This document shows positions 24,560 to 36,060 of a stretch of DNA of 64,000 nucleotides, one piece after another. Made by a program: the position numbers and the translations under genes. Source of the stretch: Dillenia suffruticosa. Its lineage: Eukaryota > Streptophyta > Magnoliopsida > Dilleniales > Dilleniaceae. Within the stretch, counting starts at the first letter, position 1. Each line of letters begins with the position of its first letter. The notes under the pieces are model-generated. The model searched no databases and was not told the DNA's origin. It saw only the letters and a program-made list of their open reading frames with translations. Where the stretch lies: assembly GCA_033439265.1 (NCBI GenBank), contig JAVTVX010000010.1, forward strand, positions 28,323,056-28,387,055. Reading direction: 5' to 3'.

Positions 24560-26690
24560 CTATCAGCATAACATGCAAAAATCCTTGCTTTTAACATTAA
24601 AATGGAATATTGAAAGCTTTCAATCTAAGCAATACATCCTCTCTGTTTTTAAGAGTGGTGGACTTATTCTTAAAATGCAACCAGTTTATGCCTGAACAGA
24701 AGCTTTAGATGATTTTGAATTTTGAGGGAGAATAAAGCCAATCAAACTCTCAAGCGGGCTTTATGGCTCATAGCTTTTGACATCAGTCTCCAAGAAATAC
24801 ACAAATGGGAAGAAAAAGGAACCACTTAAAATGGTGGAGTTTTGCCCATCACAAATATTTTATGCTTGGACTTTATTAAAATGGCCTTCTGATTAAGAAA
24901 CCATTTGCCATATAACTTTGGTGATCTAAGCAATAATTCTCTTTAGTCTCCCATTTATCCTGATCCGCTTTCAGCCATTGTTTAAAACTATATCCTCAAC
25001 TTTTGTTTCTCTGATGCTTCATTATGTCAGTCCCATTTTAGTTTGCCCGGTGGTCCGTGGGCCTTAAGCTCTATAACCGGGGGTTAACCTTTCTAATACA
25101 ACTAGTAAATTAGCAGAAATTACTATTAAAACTCAAACGTGCTCCCCTAAAGGAAGGAACCAAGCGTAATAACTGTTAGATTATGTCTATTTGTGCAACT
25201 ATGCCTATTTGTGCATTGTGCTGTACTTCCTGTTGCTTGAATGTTTGTTCCTCATACACATCACTTGCATTATTCTGCAGTTGGCAGCAATCAACAGGAA
25301 GCTTCTCCCAAGGTGATCTATGAGCTGAACCCTATCTACGCAAGTTTGCCTCACTTAGATGATCAGATTCCTGCTCCTTTGGAAAGCAATAACATGATGA
25401 GCACACTTTATACCACGGGGATCAAAAGTATGCATAACATGTTTTACACTATTAGCTCATCTGATACAATTATCAACAATCAATTCCTCCGGTGCTATTT
25501 ATGTGGAAATGATTTTAGTTCGCAAAATCATTAGAATATATTCCCTAGCTGGATGCGAATCAGAAATTCTATCTCCATTAATGTCCACATTTTCTTTTGA
25601 TGCAAACATTTTGAATTTGTTCTTGTGCTCATGGAAGGCGGGTCCATTTATTTTGATATTTCAACCTAGATTTTGAGCGGGTGAATGCAACTATAGCACT
25701 TTTAAGGAGATGCGGTAGGACGAGAAATGGGGTAGATTATTGCTCCTTTAAATTTGTACCCTTTTTAAATTGTTGTGTAAATAATTTTTTCCCCTCTCAT
25801 CTACCCTCAATGGGGTGGAAAAACCAAAAGAATAATAAGTAAATATACATGCAAAACTTATTATTAGTAGTAGTAGTAGTATTTGTCTTTTTTGAATTTC
25901 TATCTCTATCTCTCTCTCTTAAAAAGGAGAAATATATGATAATTATTAAGAAAAAGTAAATAAATTTTATATCCCAAATTGTTCGTCTCTTGCCACACAT
26001 ATACTAAGGTTAGAATTTCAAACCCATGATAGGATGTTAGTTTTGGTGACCCACAACATTAATTGGATTCCACTATTATTTCATGCCAAGCATTTTTGTT
26101 CTTCAAGCCTATCATGTCCTTTGATTTGGAATACATTCAAAATTCTTTTTTTAGGAGCCAAGAACGGAATTCAGTACTAAAACCATATATATTAAATCAT
26201 ATAAAATCTATCTATAAATCACATATATTATCCCAACTTATACATTATTTACTTTTTTTTTCCCATGCCCTAGACTTTGATTTGGTCCACCACCCGGTAA
26301 CCCGAGTTTTGGTCTAACTAAACTGAGTCGAGTCCACCCGGTATCTTGAGTTTTAGTCTGACTAAACCGAGTCGAGCCGACTCAGGTCCCACTTTGGGGG
26401 ATATCTCAACGTAGTTTGCTCTATTTTTAAAACTCAAACTCGAAACTGCTTAATTTTCAGAACTCGAATTCAAAATTGTTGATTAAAAGATAAGGTGATT
26501 TACTCATCAAACCGATTGACTGTTGGTCTTATACATGATTTATAGTTAGTTATTTTAGGTAACATGGCACACAGAGTATAACTCCATTCTACAAATTTGA
26601 TGTATGAATACTGACCGTTGATTTTTGTTTAGTTGTCTTCTTTATTTTGTCCTACCATTGATATGCAGAAAAACCATGTGGTATGGTCCA
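24560..26690. other. Intergenic spacer with one unexplained coding-like island
   Basis: Mostly AT-rich non-coding sequence. The stretch 25241-25534 is open on the plus strand; from an acceptor-like TTCTGCAG near 25280 it reads VGSNQQEASPKVIYELNPIY and onward without stops. It matches no family I recognise and has no supported gene structure around it. A TAG/TAC trinucleotide stretch lies near 25865-25880. Confidence 0.4.
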
Positions 26691-26701
26691 CGGTATATAA
26701 A

Positions 26702-27085
26702 GGTCTAACCCTACCACTGGGCAAATGAAGCTTACTCAATCTAAAGACCAAAAGGACAGAGCTCCACTATGCCTTAATGAAGTTCACAAACAACTGGTTT
26801 AAGAGATGTCTCGTAGTTTCACAAACAACTACCAATGGGCAAATGAAGCTTCCTCAATTTAAAGACCCAAGAGGACAGAGCTCCACGATGCCTTTATGAA
26901 GGTCTAACCCAACCAATGAGCAAATAAAGCTTCCTCGATTTAAAGACCCAAAAGGACAGAGCACCACTATGCCTTTTTGAAGGTCTAACCCTACCAGTGA
27001 GCAAATGAGGCTTCCTCAATTTAAAGACCCAAAAGGACAGAGTTCCACTATGCCTTTATGAAGTTCACAAACAACTGGTCTAACA
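26702..27085 (+). repeat. Four-copy degenerate tandem repeat, ~81-bp unit
   Basis: Units begin at 26702, about 26829 (head lost), 26901 and 26982. The shared core is GGTCTAACCCTACCA, GCAAATGAAGCTTCCTC, TTTAAAGACCCAAAAGGACA and CCACTATGCC. Copies 1 and 4 are each followed by TTCACAAACAACTGG. Exact spacing of copies 3 and 4 is 81 bp. Confidence 0.9.
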
Positions 27086-27514
27086 ACTCAAGAAGAGCTC
27101 ATCAATTCAGTCTCTACTGAATCTCTAAAAAAGACAGCTACATCTTCAATCAATAGAATCAATCTTAAGTGGGATTTGATCTTGAGCTTGACAGACCTTA
27201 CGCATTTTAACTGTCAGATTTAATCTTTTTTATGCATTAGAGGTGTCTGGTAGTCGTGCTTTTACATCTTACCTTCTTTATATATTCTGAAGTTTTACCT
27301 TTTCTTCTGTTGCAGTTACTCAGCATGATTCACTTGGCCTAAAAAGGTGATTAAAGATAGAACAATGAAGCAAGGCTTTTTTTAGTAGCCCCACCTAATC
27401 CTTCCCTTAATTAAATGTCCATAAAAAAGGACTTCTTAGCAGAGGATCTTACTAGAATGGGCCATTGCATTGATGAGAAGTTGGCTCCTTGGACTTGTGC
27501 TAAAATTTGGAAGG

Positions 27515-27635
27515 CTATTGAAGGCTTTGTCAAATAGATGTATACGTTTCTTTTTTGTAGGGTTAAAAAAGGCAGCAGCTTTGTCAAATAGATGTATATG
27601 TTTCTTTTATGTAGGGTTAAAAAATGCAGCAGCTA
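27515..27635 (+). repeat. Tandem duplication, ~56-bp unit
   Basis: The segment containing TTTGTCAAATAGATGTATA, GTTTCTTTT, GTAGGGTTAAAAAA and GCAGCAGCT occurs twice in a row with only a few differences. It ends shortly before an A-run at 27705-27730. No function is evident. Confidence 0.8.
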
Positions 27636-27909
27636 AGATGATTTTTTTCTTTTTTCCTTTACACAGTCTCAAATTCATTTCATTGTTACATATGTATATA
27701 CACCAAAAAAAAAAAAAAAAAAAAAAAAAACTGTATCTGTTTAATCAATTGGTGCAGCCTCTAGCCCGCACATATGAATTACATTGTTTAAGAAAGAAGC
27801 TAAAAGACGATGATACAGATTAAAGTTGTATAGACAAAAATGTGACGGAAAAAGAGGGTATTAAGAGGAGAAGGTATATACTAGGAGGTGGTGAGGGAGG
27901 TGAAATAAC

Positions 27910-28156
27910 TTAGAAAATGTATCTGCGAAGGTAATCCACCCTTGCAGGGTGCTTGAGCTTCATAAGAGCCTTCACTTCGTGCTTCCGAACCATTTCTCTT
28001 GAGATGTTTAAGTTCCCTGCAATCTCTCCCAATGTTCTGTCCCCTTTGCCATCCAGTCCATATCTCTGTCTGATCACTAAACTCTCCTTTGGTTTTAGAG
28101 AGTCAAGCTGTAAGAAATTATTCTAAAACATGTTAGAAGTTGCATAAATGTATTTC

Positions 28157-28222
<66 letters not shown>

Positions 28223-29869
28223 CTCATTACCACATCATCAAGAGCAAGCCTGAGAAGGGCAGGCTGCCTTCGCTTATCTCCTCCAACAGTACCGTCAACA
28301 TCAGTGATCCCATTGATGAGCTCTTCTTGCGTTGTTATATGCCTTGAATGAAGAGAATGTACTGGTTTCGAAGCCCTCATCACTTCACGGTATCTTTCTG
28401 GTGACATCCCAACCTTTTTTACAATCTCTTCTTCTGTTGGTAATCTGTGAAGTTCAAACATCAACTCTAGTTTTGCTCTTTGGATTTCTACTCTAACCTG
28501 CATTACATAACATATCCATCAGATTTCCTAAATGAAATATTTTACGACTCTCTAAGAGAGTTCTTTTTCAAGTTGACATACCGATTCTAGACCAAATGGA
28601 ACACGAGTGAAGCTTGAGAGGGTCATAGACCGGATGATGGCATGCCTGATCCAGAAGAGACTATAAGTAGAGAGCCGTAGTCTCCTGTTTGGTTCAAACC
28701 GATCAATTGCTGTTATAAGACCCTTTACTCCTGCCTGACATAGGTCTTGGAATTTAGGGCCGTTGACAAATTCTTGAAAGTACTTGTTGATCGCAAACAA
28801 AACAAGCCGAAGGTTGTGCTGCAGAAAATGTAGGGTTGGTACATTAGTGTCTCACAATCTGAATACCTTAGAAAAACATCATCTTCGTTGAGAAAGACAT
28901 ACCTTAATCAGCTTGTTTCTTGCTGCGTGACCGACCTCTAAATCTCTTCTCAGTTGAACAACACTCATGTTTGTTTCCTCAGCTAACTCTGTTTCAGTTG
29001 GCTCTCTGTCCAAACTAGTTTTCAATCCCTCCTTCACTTGTAGAAGTGCCTAATGTAAAGGCGAGCACAAATAAGCGACAAACATATGACTGAATATGTA
29101 ACTACATAGAAATCTTTGGTGAGGACTAAGGACTCACCTTCATGGGTTGCATTAGCTTGAATAACCAAGTATGCTCTGAGGAAGTAAGAACCGGTGGTAT
29201 CTTCATCTTTTTCCAATCCAAGCTAATCAAATCAGTCGAAACCGAATATTCTCTAACAAGCCTCTCAATCTTCTCATTCTCTTCCTTGACAGCTTCTTTC
29301 TTTCCAATTGAAGATGAAGAAACAATCACTTCACTTTCCTTGTTCTTCTTCATCGCAACCCGTGCATCTAGACTTAACCTCTTCAACTTCCTCGGATGAT
29401 TCCTCACAACATTACTACTATTACTACCACTACTATTGCTACTATTACTCTTCTCTTCCTCCACACCATCACTCTTCCTTCCTCGCTTGCTTCTACTTCT
29501 TCTCAATTTGCCCTTTGCTTCCTCAACCTCTGAAACATCACTTGCAGGGCTGAGCTTGTAAATGCTTTCGAGCTTGGCAGCAGCTTCATTGTAATCCAAG
29601 TCTAATGCGCAAGAAGAGACCTCAGCCTCATCGGTTGAAACGGCTTTAACTCTCTTAGAAGACTTTTTTTTAAGGTGTAAACTTGTTTGCTGATCATCGT
29701 GAGTGTTCACGGCTAAAGGGGTTGATTCATGGGGTGTAACGAGAGCAGTGGTCTTGATTTTGTCACTCTTGAAGGCTAAAATGACAGATCTTTTAGGTGG
29801 TGATTTGCATGTTGTGAATCCTGTGCTCAATCCAAACGGGGTCCGAGAAGACACACTCACAACTCCCAT
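27910..29869 (-). CDS. SIGE: Plastid RNA polymerase sigma factor SIG5/SIGE
   Basis: Nuclear-encoded sigma-70 type factor that directs the bacterial-type plastid RNA polymerase to promoters; in Arabidopsis SIG5 is light- and stress-induced and serves psbD. Five exons: 29869-29138, 29049-28903, 28818-28582, 28497-28231, 28107-27910, totalling 1581 nt and 526 residues, all phase-0 introns. Start [17 protein letters not shown] matches the SIG5 N-terminus and looks like a transit peptide. Residues 60-230 are a low-complexity basic and Ser/Asn-rich region containing [20 protein letters not shown]. Region 2 lies at about 294-360 ([50 protein letters not shown]), region 3 at about 375-450, and region 4 helix-turn-helix at about 490-520 ([20 protein letters not shown]). 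The protein ends VDYLRRYIF. Intron 4 is half microsatellite. Confidence 0.94.
28160..28221. repeat. (GA)n microsatellite in SIG5 intron 4
   Basis: 31 uninterrupted dinucleotides, reading (CT)n on the sense strand, inside the 123-nt intron 28230-28108. The tract begins only 9-10 nt after the splice donor. Confidence 0.95.
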
Positions 29870-30700
29870 GCCAAGTTACGTATGGACTATTTATCTGCTT
29901 AATTTGATCTCTCACTGCACAATCTCTGCAACATAGACATTGTTGCACAGTTTTAAGCCTATGAACATTCACTACTTTCATGGTTCGTAAAAATTAAGAT
30001 CAAGATCAAATATTCGACAACAATAATGAAAACATCAAACTCTTGGTCTCTAGAGCGACTAGCATCAAACCTCTTGAGTGAGGGTTGAGCCTATGCCAGT
30101 TTTCTATATTGGCGCTTATGCCCGTAATCTATTAGCTGCTGAAGTATAATAGTCATGAAAGTACAAAGGAGAATTAAATCTTAGGTGAGGACATAAGGGA
30201 TTTCGGTGTCTAATTAACAATAAGAATCATGAACATTCATGGATTGAGCCCAAATCAAAATCCCAGAAGCAGAATCTTCTTGAACTAGAGTCCAGAGAGC
30301 ACACAATAGGTTGATCACATTCATGGTACAACAAACACATTCAAATTATTAAAAGGAAAATTGAGATATCCAAACATTAAAAGGTACCCAGAAAAGAAAA
30401 AATGATGGAAATGAGCATTTACTATTAACCAACTGCATAAAATAAAAATAATGGTTGCAGAGAGAGAGACAAATACCTGTAGACTCTTTAGATTCAATCA
30501 ACTTCACTACTTCGTTTTAGTATTTGTCACCGATTTTCCCTCCTCAAATCTCGAGTTTCTGTATCTGAAGAACAAAGGATTCAGATTCACAGAAACAAAT
30601 GCTTCTTAAATATTTCTTTTGAATGAAGAAAAATATCATCAATACATTTGATGATTTATGCTGTCCACAGGCCCTCTCTCGCTCTCGCGTCTCGAATACA
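29870..30700 (-). promoter_or_regulatory. SIG5 5' leader with probable intron, and promoter
   Basis: A good donor, CTACAG/GTATTTG at 30477, and an acceptor TTGCAG near 29926 suggest a roughly 550-nt intron in the 5' untranslated region, with a non-coding first exon upstream of 30478. The C/T-rich sequence at 30670-30700 lies near the presumed transcription start. The transcript ends are not proven. Confidence 0.5.
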
Positions 30701-33400
30701 AATTATAGTCAGCGACTGAATTTTTGGTGTCGTGGCAAGTAGTGGAGCAGAGAAGACATGCTGTGCGGTGAAGTGGCAAACTTAGACTGGAAAGGCTGAT
30801 TTTTTCTGTGAAGTTATGGATGACACTCTTGAAACGTGTGCGACGGTCATTAGGTTTTAGATATTACAGTGACATGCGGGACCCAAGGCACTGGTGGTCT
30901 TGGGAGTTCTTACGTTGCGTATTCACAGCCAGTTGAACAGCGCGACTTACGTACTAACATAGGACTTTTTAAGGAAAAAAAAAAAAAAACAGAGAAATAC
31001 ACAAACTCGAGGGAAATCGAGTGGAGGGATACTCTCGAGTTTTTATGACCAAGAAAAACCAAAAAAAAATATATAAATAAAATACATTTTTCTGGAGTTG
31101 CTATATCTTTATTTTTTTATATTAAATTATCATATCTAATTTTAATTAACATAAACTTTTTTTTATATTAACCTTAATCCGCTGTTTTATCCCCTCTTAA
31201 TCAAAATTCAAAACTACAATTTTTTCCCATCAATAGTATAAAAATTTACTCAAGCTAGAATATGACCAATCATCTCTAATCACGATGATAAGAATATTTT
31301 ATAATTTTAGTGAATAATAAATATAAATGAAGATGGCTGTTATATTATTATTGAACGAGTATTAAAAATTAAAATATAATAATTTTAAAGTAATGATTCA
31401 AAATACCTAATATGACATTCGTTCCACGTGTTTGAAAAGCGAGGAAGGGAAAGTTAGACCGGGTTTAAACAAAATCAAACCACTCTTTATAGTATTACCA
31501 TCCATATAAACTTAATTTCCTTATAAAATTCCGGGCCGCAAAAATTAATATTTATCCTCATTTTACAAGAAAATGTACAAAAGAATATAAGGGTAGAATC
31601 GTAATAGTAATTTAGTCTATTAATATAAAATTATTCAACTTTATATGGGAAAGGAAAGAGTGAGTGAGTCATATGGTCACCAATGTGGTACCTGAATATT
31701 TTTTGCCCTTTATTACCCTTATATAAAATTGTGTTAATAAAGAGAGCAAGTCAGAAGTCTCCGGTTTCGCATTAACGAGTGCTTTAAATATCTAATTAGT
31801 TGTTCTCCGTGTATAATTAATCGTAATTAAATGTATCTCCCGTGCGTCCGGTTCATATTTGCCGATAGATTTATGTTCCTGAAACGACGTGTTGCGACGT
31901 AATAAATAAAAATATTAAAATTTTTAATTAAATTTTGATTTTAAAATTTTAAAATAAAAAAATTAATAAAATTACTCCTAAAATAAACTCGATAGGCACT
32001 CTAATCGTATTAATAAAAATATAAATTCAAATATCAATTAGTTTAATAGAAAAAAGAAAAAAGACCGATGCAAGTACTACAATTGAACCCTCAAGGGTTG
32101 TTAACATGGTATTCCATTTTGAGTAGGTTTAAGGTTACAATTCTGGTGCAATTTTCGCTTTTAACTGCTTTTTATTTTTTTTCTTTCTTAAAAATAGTCT
32201 TTATTCCCTTTTTATCTCTTTTTTTAATAAAATGATTTATTCATTTTGTAAAAAATCCTGCCCTTTACATATATTGTCAGATAAAATTATAAATGCATTT
32301 TAATAAAAAATAAAATAACTAATTGGGCATATAAAAGTAACTTAGTCGTAATGAAATTATTTAAAGAGTTGATGAATGCCTTAAAAAAATCAAAAAATGA
32401 ATTGACCATTTCTGTCTTATGATGTCTTAAAATTACCGAATTAACCTTTTGACCCAATCAAAAGTCCAAATAGGGGCATCAATTTGTGGTCCATAAGGCG
32501 TCAAAGTTTGAAGCCCGTAATTCACGCCTTGGTCGTCCGTCCGACGTCTAGAAGAAACCCACCAACCCTAACACCGACCACTCGCGAGTAATCTATGTGT
32601 TAAAATATAATATAATACAAATAACTATAGTTTCTCAATTAAAAATCTTAATAATAATATTAATTTTATTAATGATTATATAAGAAAAGTATATTTTTAT
32701 TATATAATTCTAAAATCATAGTTTTTTTATTGAAGTAAAGAAATATTGTTATCAAGAAAGGGTTAATTTCAACAATTACAAAAATAAATCTCCCATTGAC
32801 AAGTTCCTTTTGTCTGACTCGGACCAAGTCCTGCTAAAATGCTATTCACTGTACAAAGAATTGTACCTGAGTTGATTTCCATTTGAATATTTTCACGATT
32901 CAAAGTGTAGTGCGGCAAGAGAATCTCTTTTACTTTTCAAGAAGAGAACACTTTAATGATATAAATCATCCTCCTCAACATGATAATTTTAATTTTAAAT
33001 TTTTATATAAAAAAAGAGAACCTTCGTTTACTTATTAATTAGTTTATTATATTTAATTGATATCCTAAGTGGGTAATAGAATCTTATCTTCTCTGATGAG
33101 TTATGATATTTTATTTATCGTATCTTTCTAATTATATTTTCTGTTTAATTAATGAAATAATAATATAATTTGTTGCAAGCCATGAAATTAGCGTTACAGG
33201 TCCAATTGAATACGAGGAGTGAGAAGAAGGCATGGAGAATCGAGTCAAAGAGGTTGGCATTTCAAGAAGAGAGGTTGTGGAAATTCGTATAGAGGTTGAG
33301 GCAGGGGCAAGAGGACGAGGGAGAGACAATAATTTGGCGCTCATTCTAGCACCAGAGCGGGGAAAGGCAATAATTTTTTTGGGAAAAAAAAGTATTATAT
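30701..33400. other. AT-rich intergenic spacer
   Basis: Very AT-rich sequence without coding signals. On the plus strand at about 33180-33330 there is a stretch rich in GAG/AGG codons (RGRGR-like) that could be a worn retrotransposon gag piece, given the copia fragment that follows. Nothing else recognised. Confidence 0.45.
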
Positions 33401-33589
33401 GTTTATAATTGTACTACATTTGGACAAAAAGAAATTAGTGTTGGATCAAGTAAACAAAATGTTAATCGCTGTTAGATTAAAAATTGTGAAGAAAACTTGC
33501 ACTAGGCAAAACTTCCTTTATTGCAAGACTATTTTATTGATTGTACTAATTGTCTTACCGGTGAAGATTTGATAAATTTTGCTACATTT

Positions 33590-33790
33590 GCCTCTGGGTC
33601 TGGTGGTGCACATTGGGTGAAAGAAATGGACATTGGAATTTATGTAATTGAGAAGAATGATACTTGTGAGCTTGCAAATCTTCCAAGTGGGAAGAAACCA
33701 CCAGACTCAGTACATAGCCAATGGAGTAGCGGATCGCTACGACAAGACACTTGTTGGAAAGGTTATAGGCAAAAACTAAGTATTAATTAT
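33590..33790 (+). pseudogene. Ty1/copia reverse transcriptase fragment
   Basis: On the plus strand the reading HWVKEMDIGIYVIEKNDTC and ELANLPSGKKP resembles the start of the copia reverse transcriptase domain (the family pattern is a Trp-Glu-Leu stretch followed by Pro-x-Gly-Lys-Lys-Pro-Ile). After a frame change, VADRYDKTLVGKV and GYRQK match the next conserved block. Only about 65 residues remain, with frameshifts. No LTR or integrase is visible nearby. Confidence 0.65.
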
Positions 33791-33889
33791 TTTGAGATAT
33801 TTATTACAGGGCTGGATTAGTTTTTTGGCTGCCCAAAATTAGGGAAAAATATATCAAATGGATGTTACATCAACTTTTTTTTTTTTTTT

Positions 33890-35076
33890 TGAGATTTGTC
33901 CATGCCCTTATGTGATCGTCATCCTGCATATCCGCAAGTGTGTCGTAACACCCTCCGCACTCTAGCACAGGAAGGCACACTCAATTGCCCCCAGCTTCAA
34001 TGTGCTCCTGCCATGCTTCGCTCCAATGGACCTTCTCCCTTGACCCCATGCATCCCTGAGTCGTCGGTCCTTATGTGCAAGCATTGCCCCACTGTAGGCA
34101 CCACACCATCACTCTATCGGTTAGTCTAATAGTTGACCACCATATAGTGACCCCTTCATGTGTCGCTCTTCCTATATGCTTGTTCTCCTTGCCCCACATA
34201 CTCCCCTTCATGTGTTTTCGCCGTTCCTAGGGTCAATGTCCCAAGCCACACACTTGCAAACACCTTCCTAGTGTCCACATTTTTATTTTGTCTTCATGAA
34301 GACATGCCAAGCCGCATACCCACGCGTGTAGCCCCAGAATGTGAATTCCTATGTGTTAAGTTTAACCTCGCATATTGCCCTCCCGCACATTGTTCGCTCG
34401 CACCCACCCCACACACTCATTTTGATCACGGCGTAGCACATACCCCCACACACGACTCCACTCGTACGCTTATCCTTGCACAAAACGTCCAATGATCATG
34501 CCATGGCATTCTCCTACATGCATGGCTCTTCTTGTGTGCACCCACGCACTATCACATGTAGACTTCACCAAACCACGCTCTTATGCTTTTGGCCGTCAAT
34601 GCGTCTACATCCGTGCACCGTCACATGTTGACTTAGTTATGCTACACCCCCCATGCATCCCTCTTCCCTACATTCTCCAAATGCAAATCTACAAACCGGC
34701 ATTCCTATGCCCTTGCCATTTATACACCTATTCTTGCACACTCCATATGCTAAATTCGGTGATTTTGCACTTTCTACACATGGCCTCCTCTTGTGTGCAC
34801 CCCTCGCACACACTCCACATGTACATCCGCCAAACCTATACCTCAACACCTTTAGTCTTCCGTGTGCCTAACCAGCCCATTTCACATGCTGATCCGACCA
34901 TATTGCGCGTCTACGCTCATGGTCCTCTTGTGTATACCCTCCTGGTGCACACCATGCCCCGACACCCTCTAAATTTGGCCAAGTGTCTGATTTCAATCAA
35001 ACACTTGCATCACCAAATACCAAACCTCTATTTGGTCTATTCCTAGGTTATCCACCATGCACCCCTATGCATTGAG
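33890..35076 (+). repeat. C-rich, G-poor island with degenerate ~65-70 bp periodicity
   Basis: The plus strand is rich in C and A and poor in G, unlike the AT-rich neighbourhood. Related blocks recur: CACATGTAGACTTCACCA near 34553, CACATGTTGACTT near 34622, CACATGTACATCCGCC near 34812 and CACATGCTGATCCGACC near 34882, with TTGTGTGCACCC in front of several. Long plus-strand ORFs here (34160-34495, 34492-35046) follow from the low stop content of such sequence and resemble no protein family. I read it as a decayed satellite-like or retroelement-derived stretch. Confidence 0.5.
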
Positions 35077-36060
35077 AGTATGACTAGGGTTAGTAATCGA
35101 GCTTTCTGAGCCAATCTTTGTAAAGCTTAGGCTTGACTGGTTTAAAATTTATGGGCTTGAATCCAAATCTGACTCGAGAAAACTTGAAAAATCAAGACTT
35201 GAATTTAGTCCAAAAAATTAAAAGTGCTTTGGGCCCATTTTAGTCCAAGTTTGAGCTCGAACTCAAATCTTCAAACCCAAAAAACCTAGAGAGAAAGAGA
35301 GAGGGAGAGAGGAATCGCACTTTCAACTTTTGCCACCCTTTTCTAGCATCGGTAGCCACCATCGACATCACAGTGGCAACGCACATCGACTAGAGTGTAT
35401 AATTAATGTGATGTTGAAGAGGATAATTTTGCTATCCTCTTTTGTGGTGTCTGCCATTGACATGCTTGCTATCCTCTTTTGCGAATCAAGGGCATCTCAT
35501 CAATTCATTGCAGATTTGAAGAGGAAATAGCATGGAGGAACCTTCTAGACCATCGTGGCACACATCGCTTGTTGATAATAGCCAATTTTGAAGAGATTCA
35601 CAATAAAAAATTGATGAAATTGAAGAGTTTGTAGAGGAATCGATCTTTATCCTTGGATTGATCTTCACCAGCAATTGCTTTTATTCTCCGACAACAACAA
35701 AGATGATGGAATAATAGATGGTTCTGGAAGCGCGACTATTCAGTTCACAAAAACAAAAGGTCTGGTTTTCTTCTCAGACTTTCGTAGCAAGCTTCATCTC
35801 TCTCTCTCTCTCTCTCTCTCTCTGTGACTTGTTTGATAGAGGATAGAGTGGAGTAGTGGAGTGGAGAGAGGTTGGAGACGAGAATTAGTAAAAATGAAGT
35901 TCCAAAAGACAAACGAAAGGTTACTAAATGGGATAAGTCTACTTGTGTCTAGATTCGGTTTATAATTAAAACAGATTTAAATAATAGGTTTGAACTTTGT
36001 CTGATCCTAAAATGAGTCGAGGTCGGGGGGCTCAACCCAATTGTCAGTCCAGAGTGTGAC
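35077..36060 (+). mobile_element. hAT-like non-autonomous DNA transposon, 968 bp
   Basis: The element spans 35085-36052. Its ends are imperfect inverted repeats: TAGGGTTAGTAATCGAGC at the left and, on the minus strand from 36052, CTGGACTGACAATTGGGTTG. Flanking 8-bp target duplications are AGTATGAC (35077-35084) and AGTGTGAC (36053-36060), 7 of 8 identical. Eight-bp duplications and (C/T)AGGG-type termini are typical of hAT elements. The interior is non-coding, with subterminal copies of the GGCTTGA/CTCGAG kind and a (CT)n run at 35799-35823. No transposase remains. Confidence 0.72.

Noticed and set aside
26702-27085. CRISPR-like array
   Set aside because: Units are long, degenerate and directly adjacent without constant repeats and unique spacers, and the genome is a plant's.
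34160-35046. Two consecutive long plus-strand ORFs overlapping by ATGA, operon-like
   Set aside because: Plant nuclear DNA; the ORFs lie in C-rich, stop-poor repeat sequence and encode no recognisable domain.
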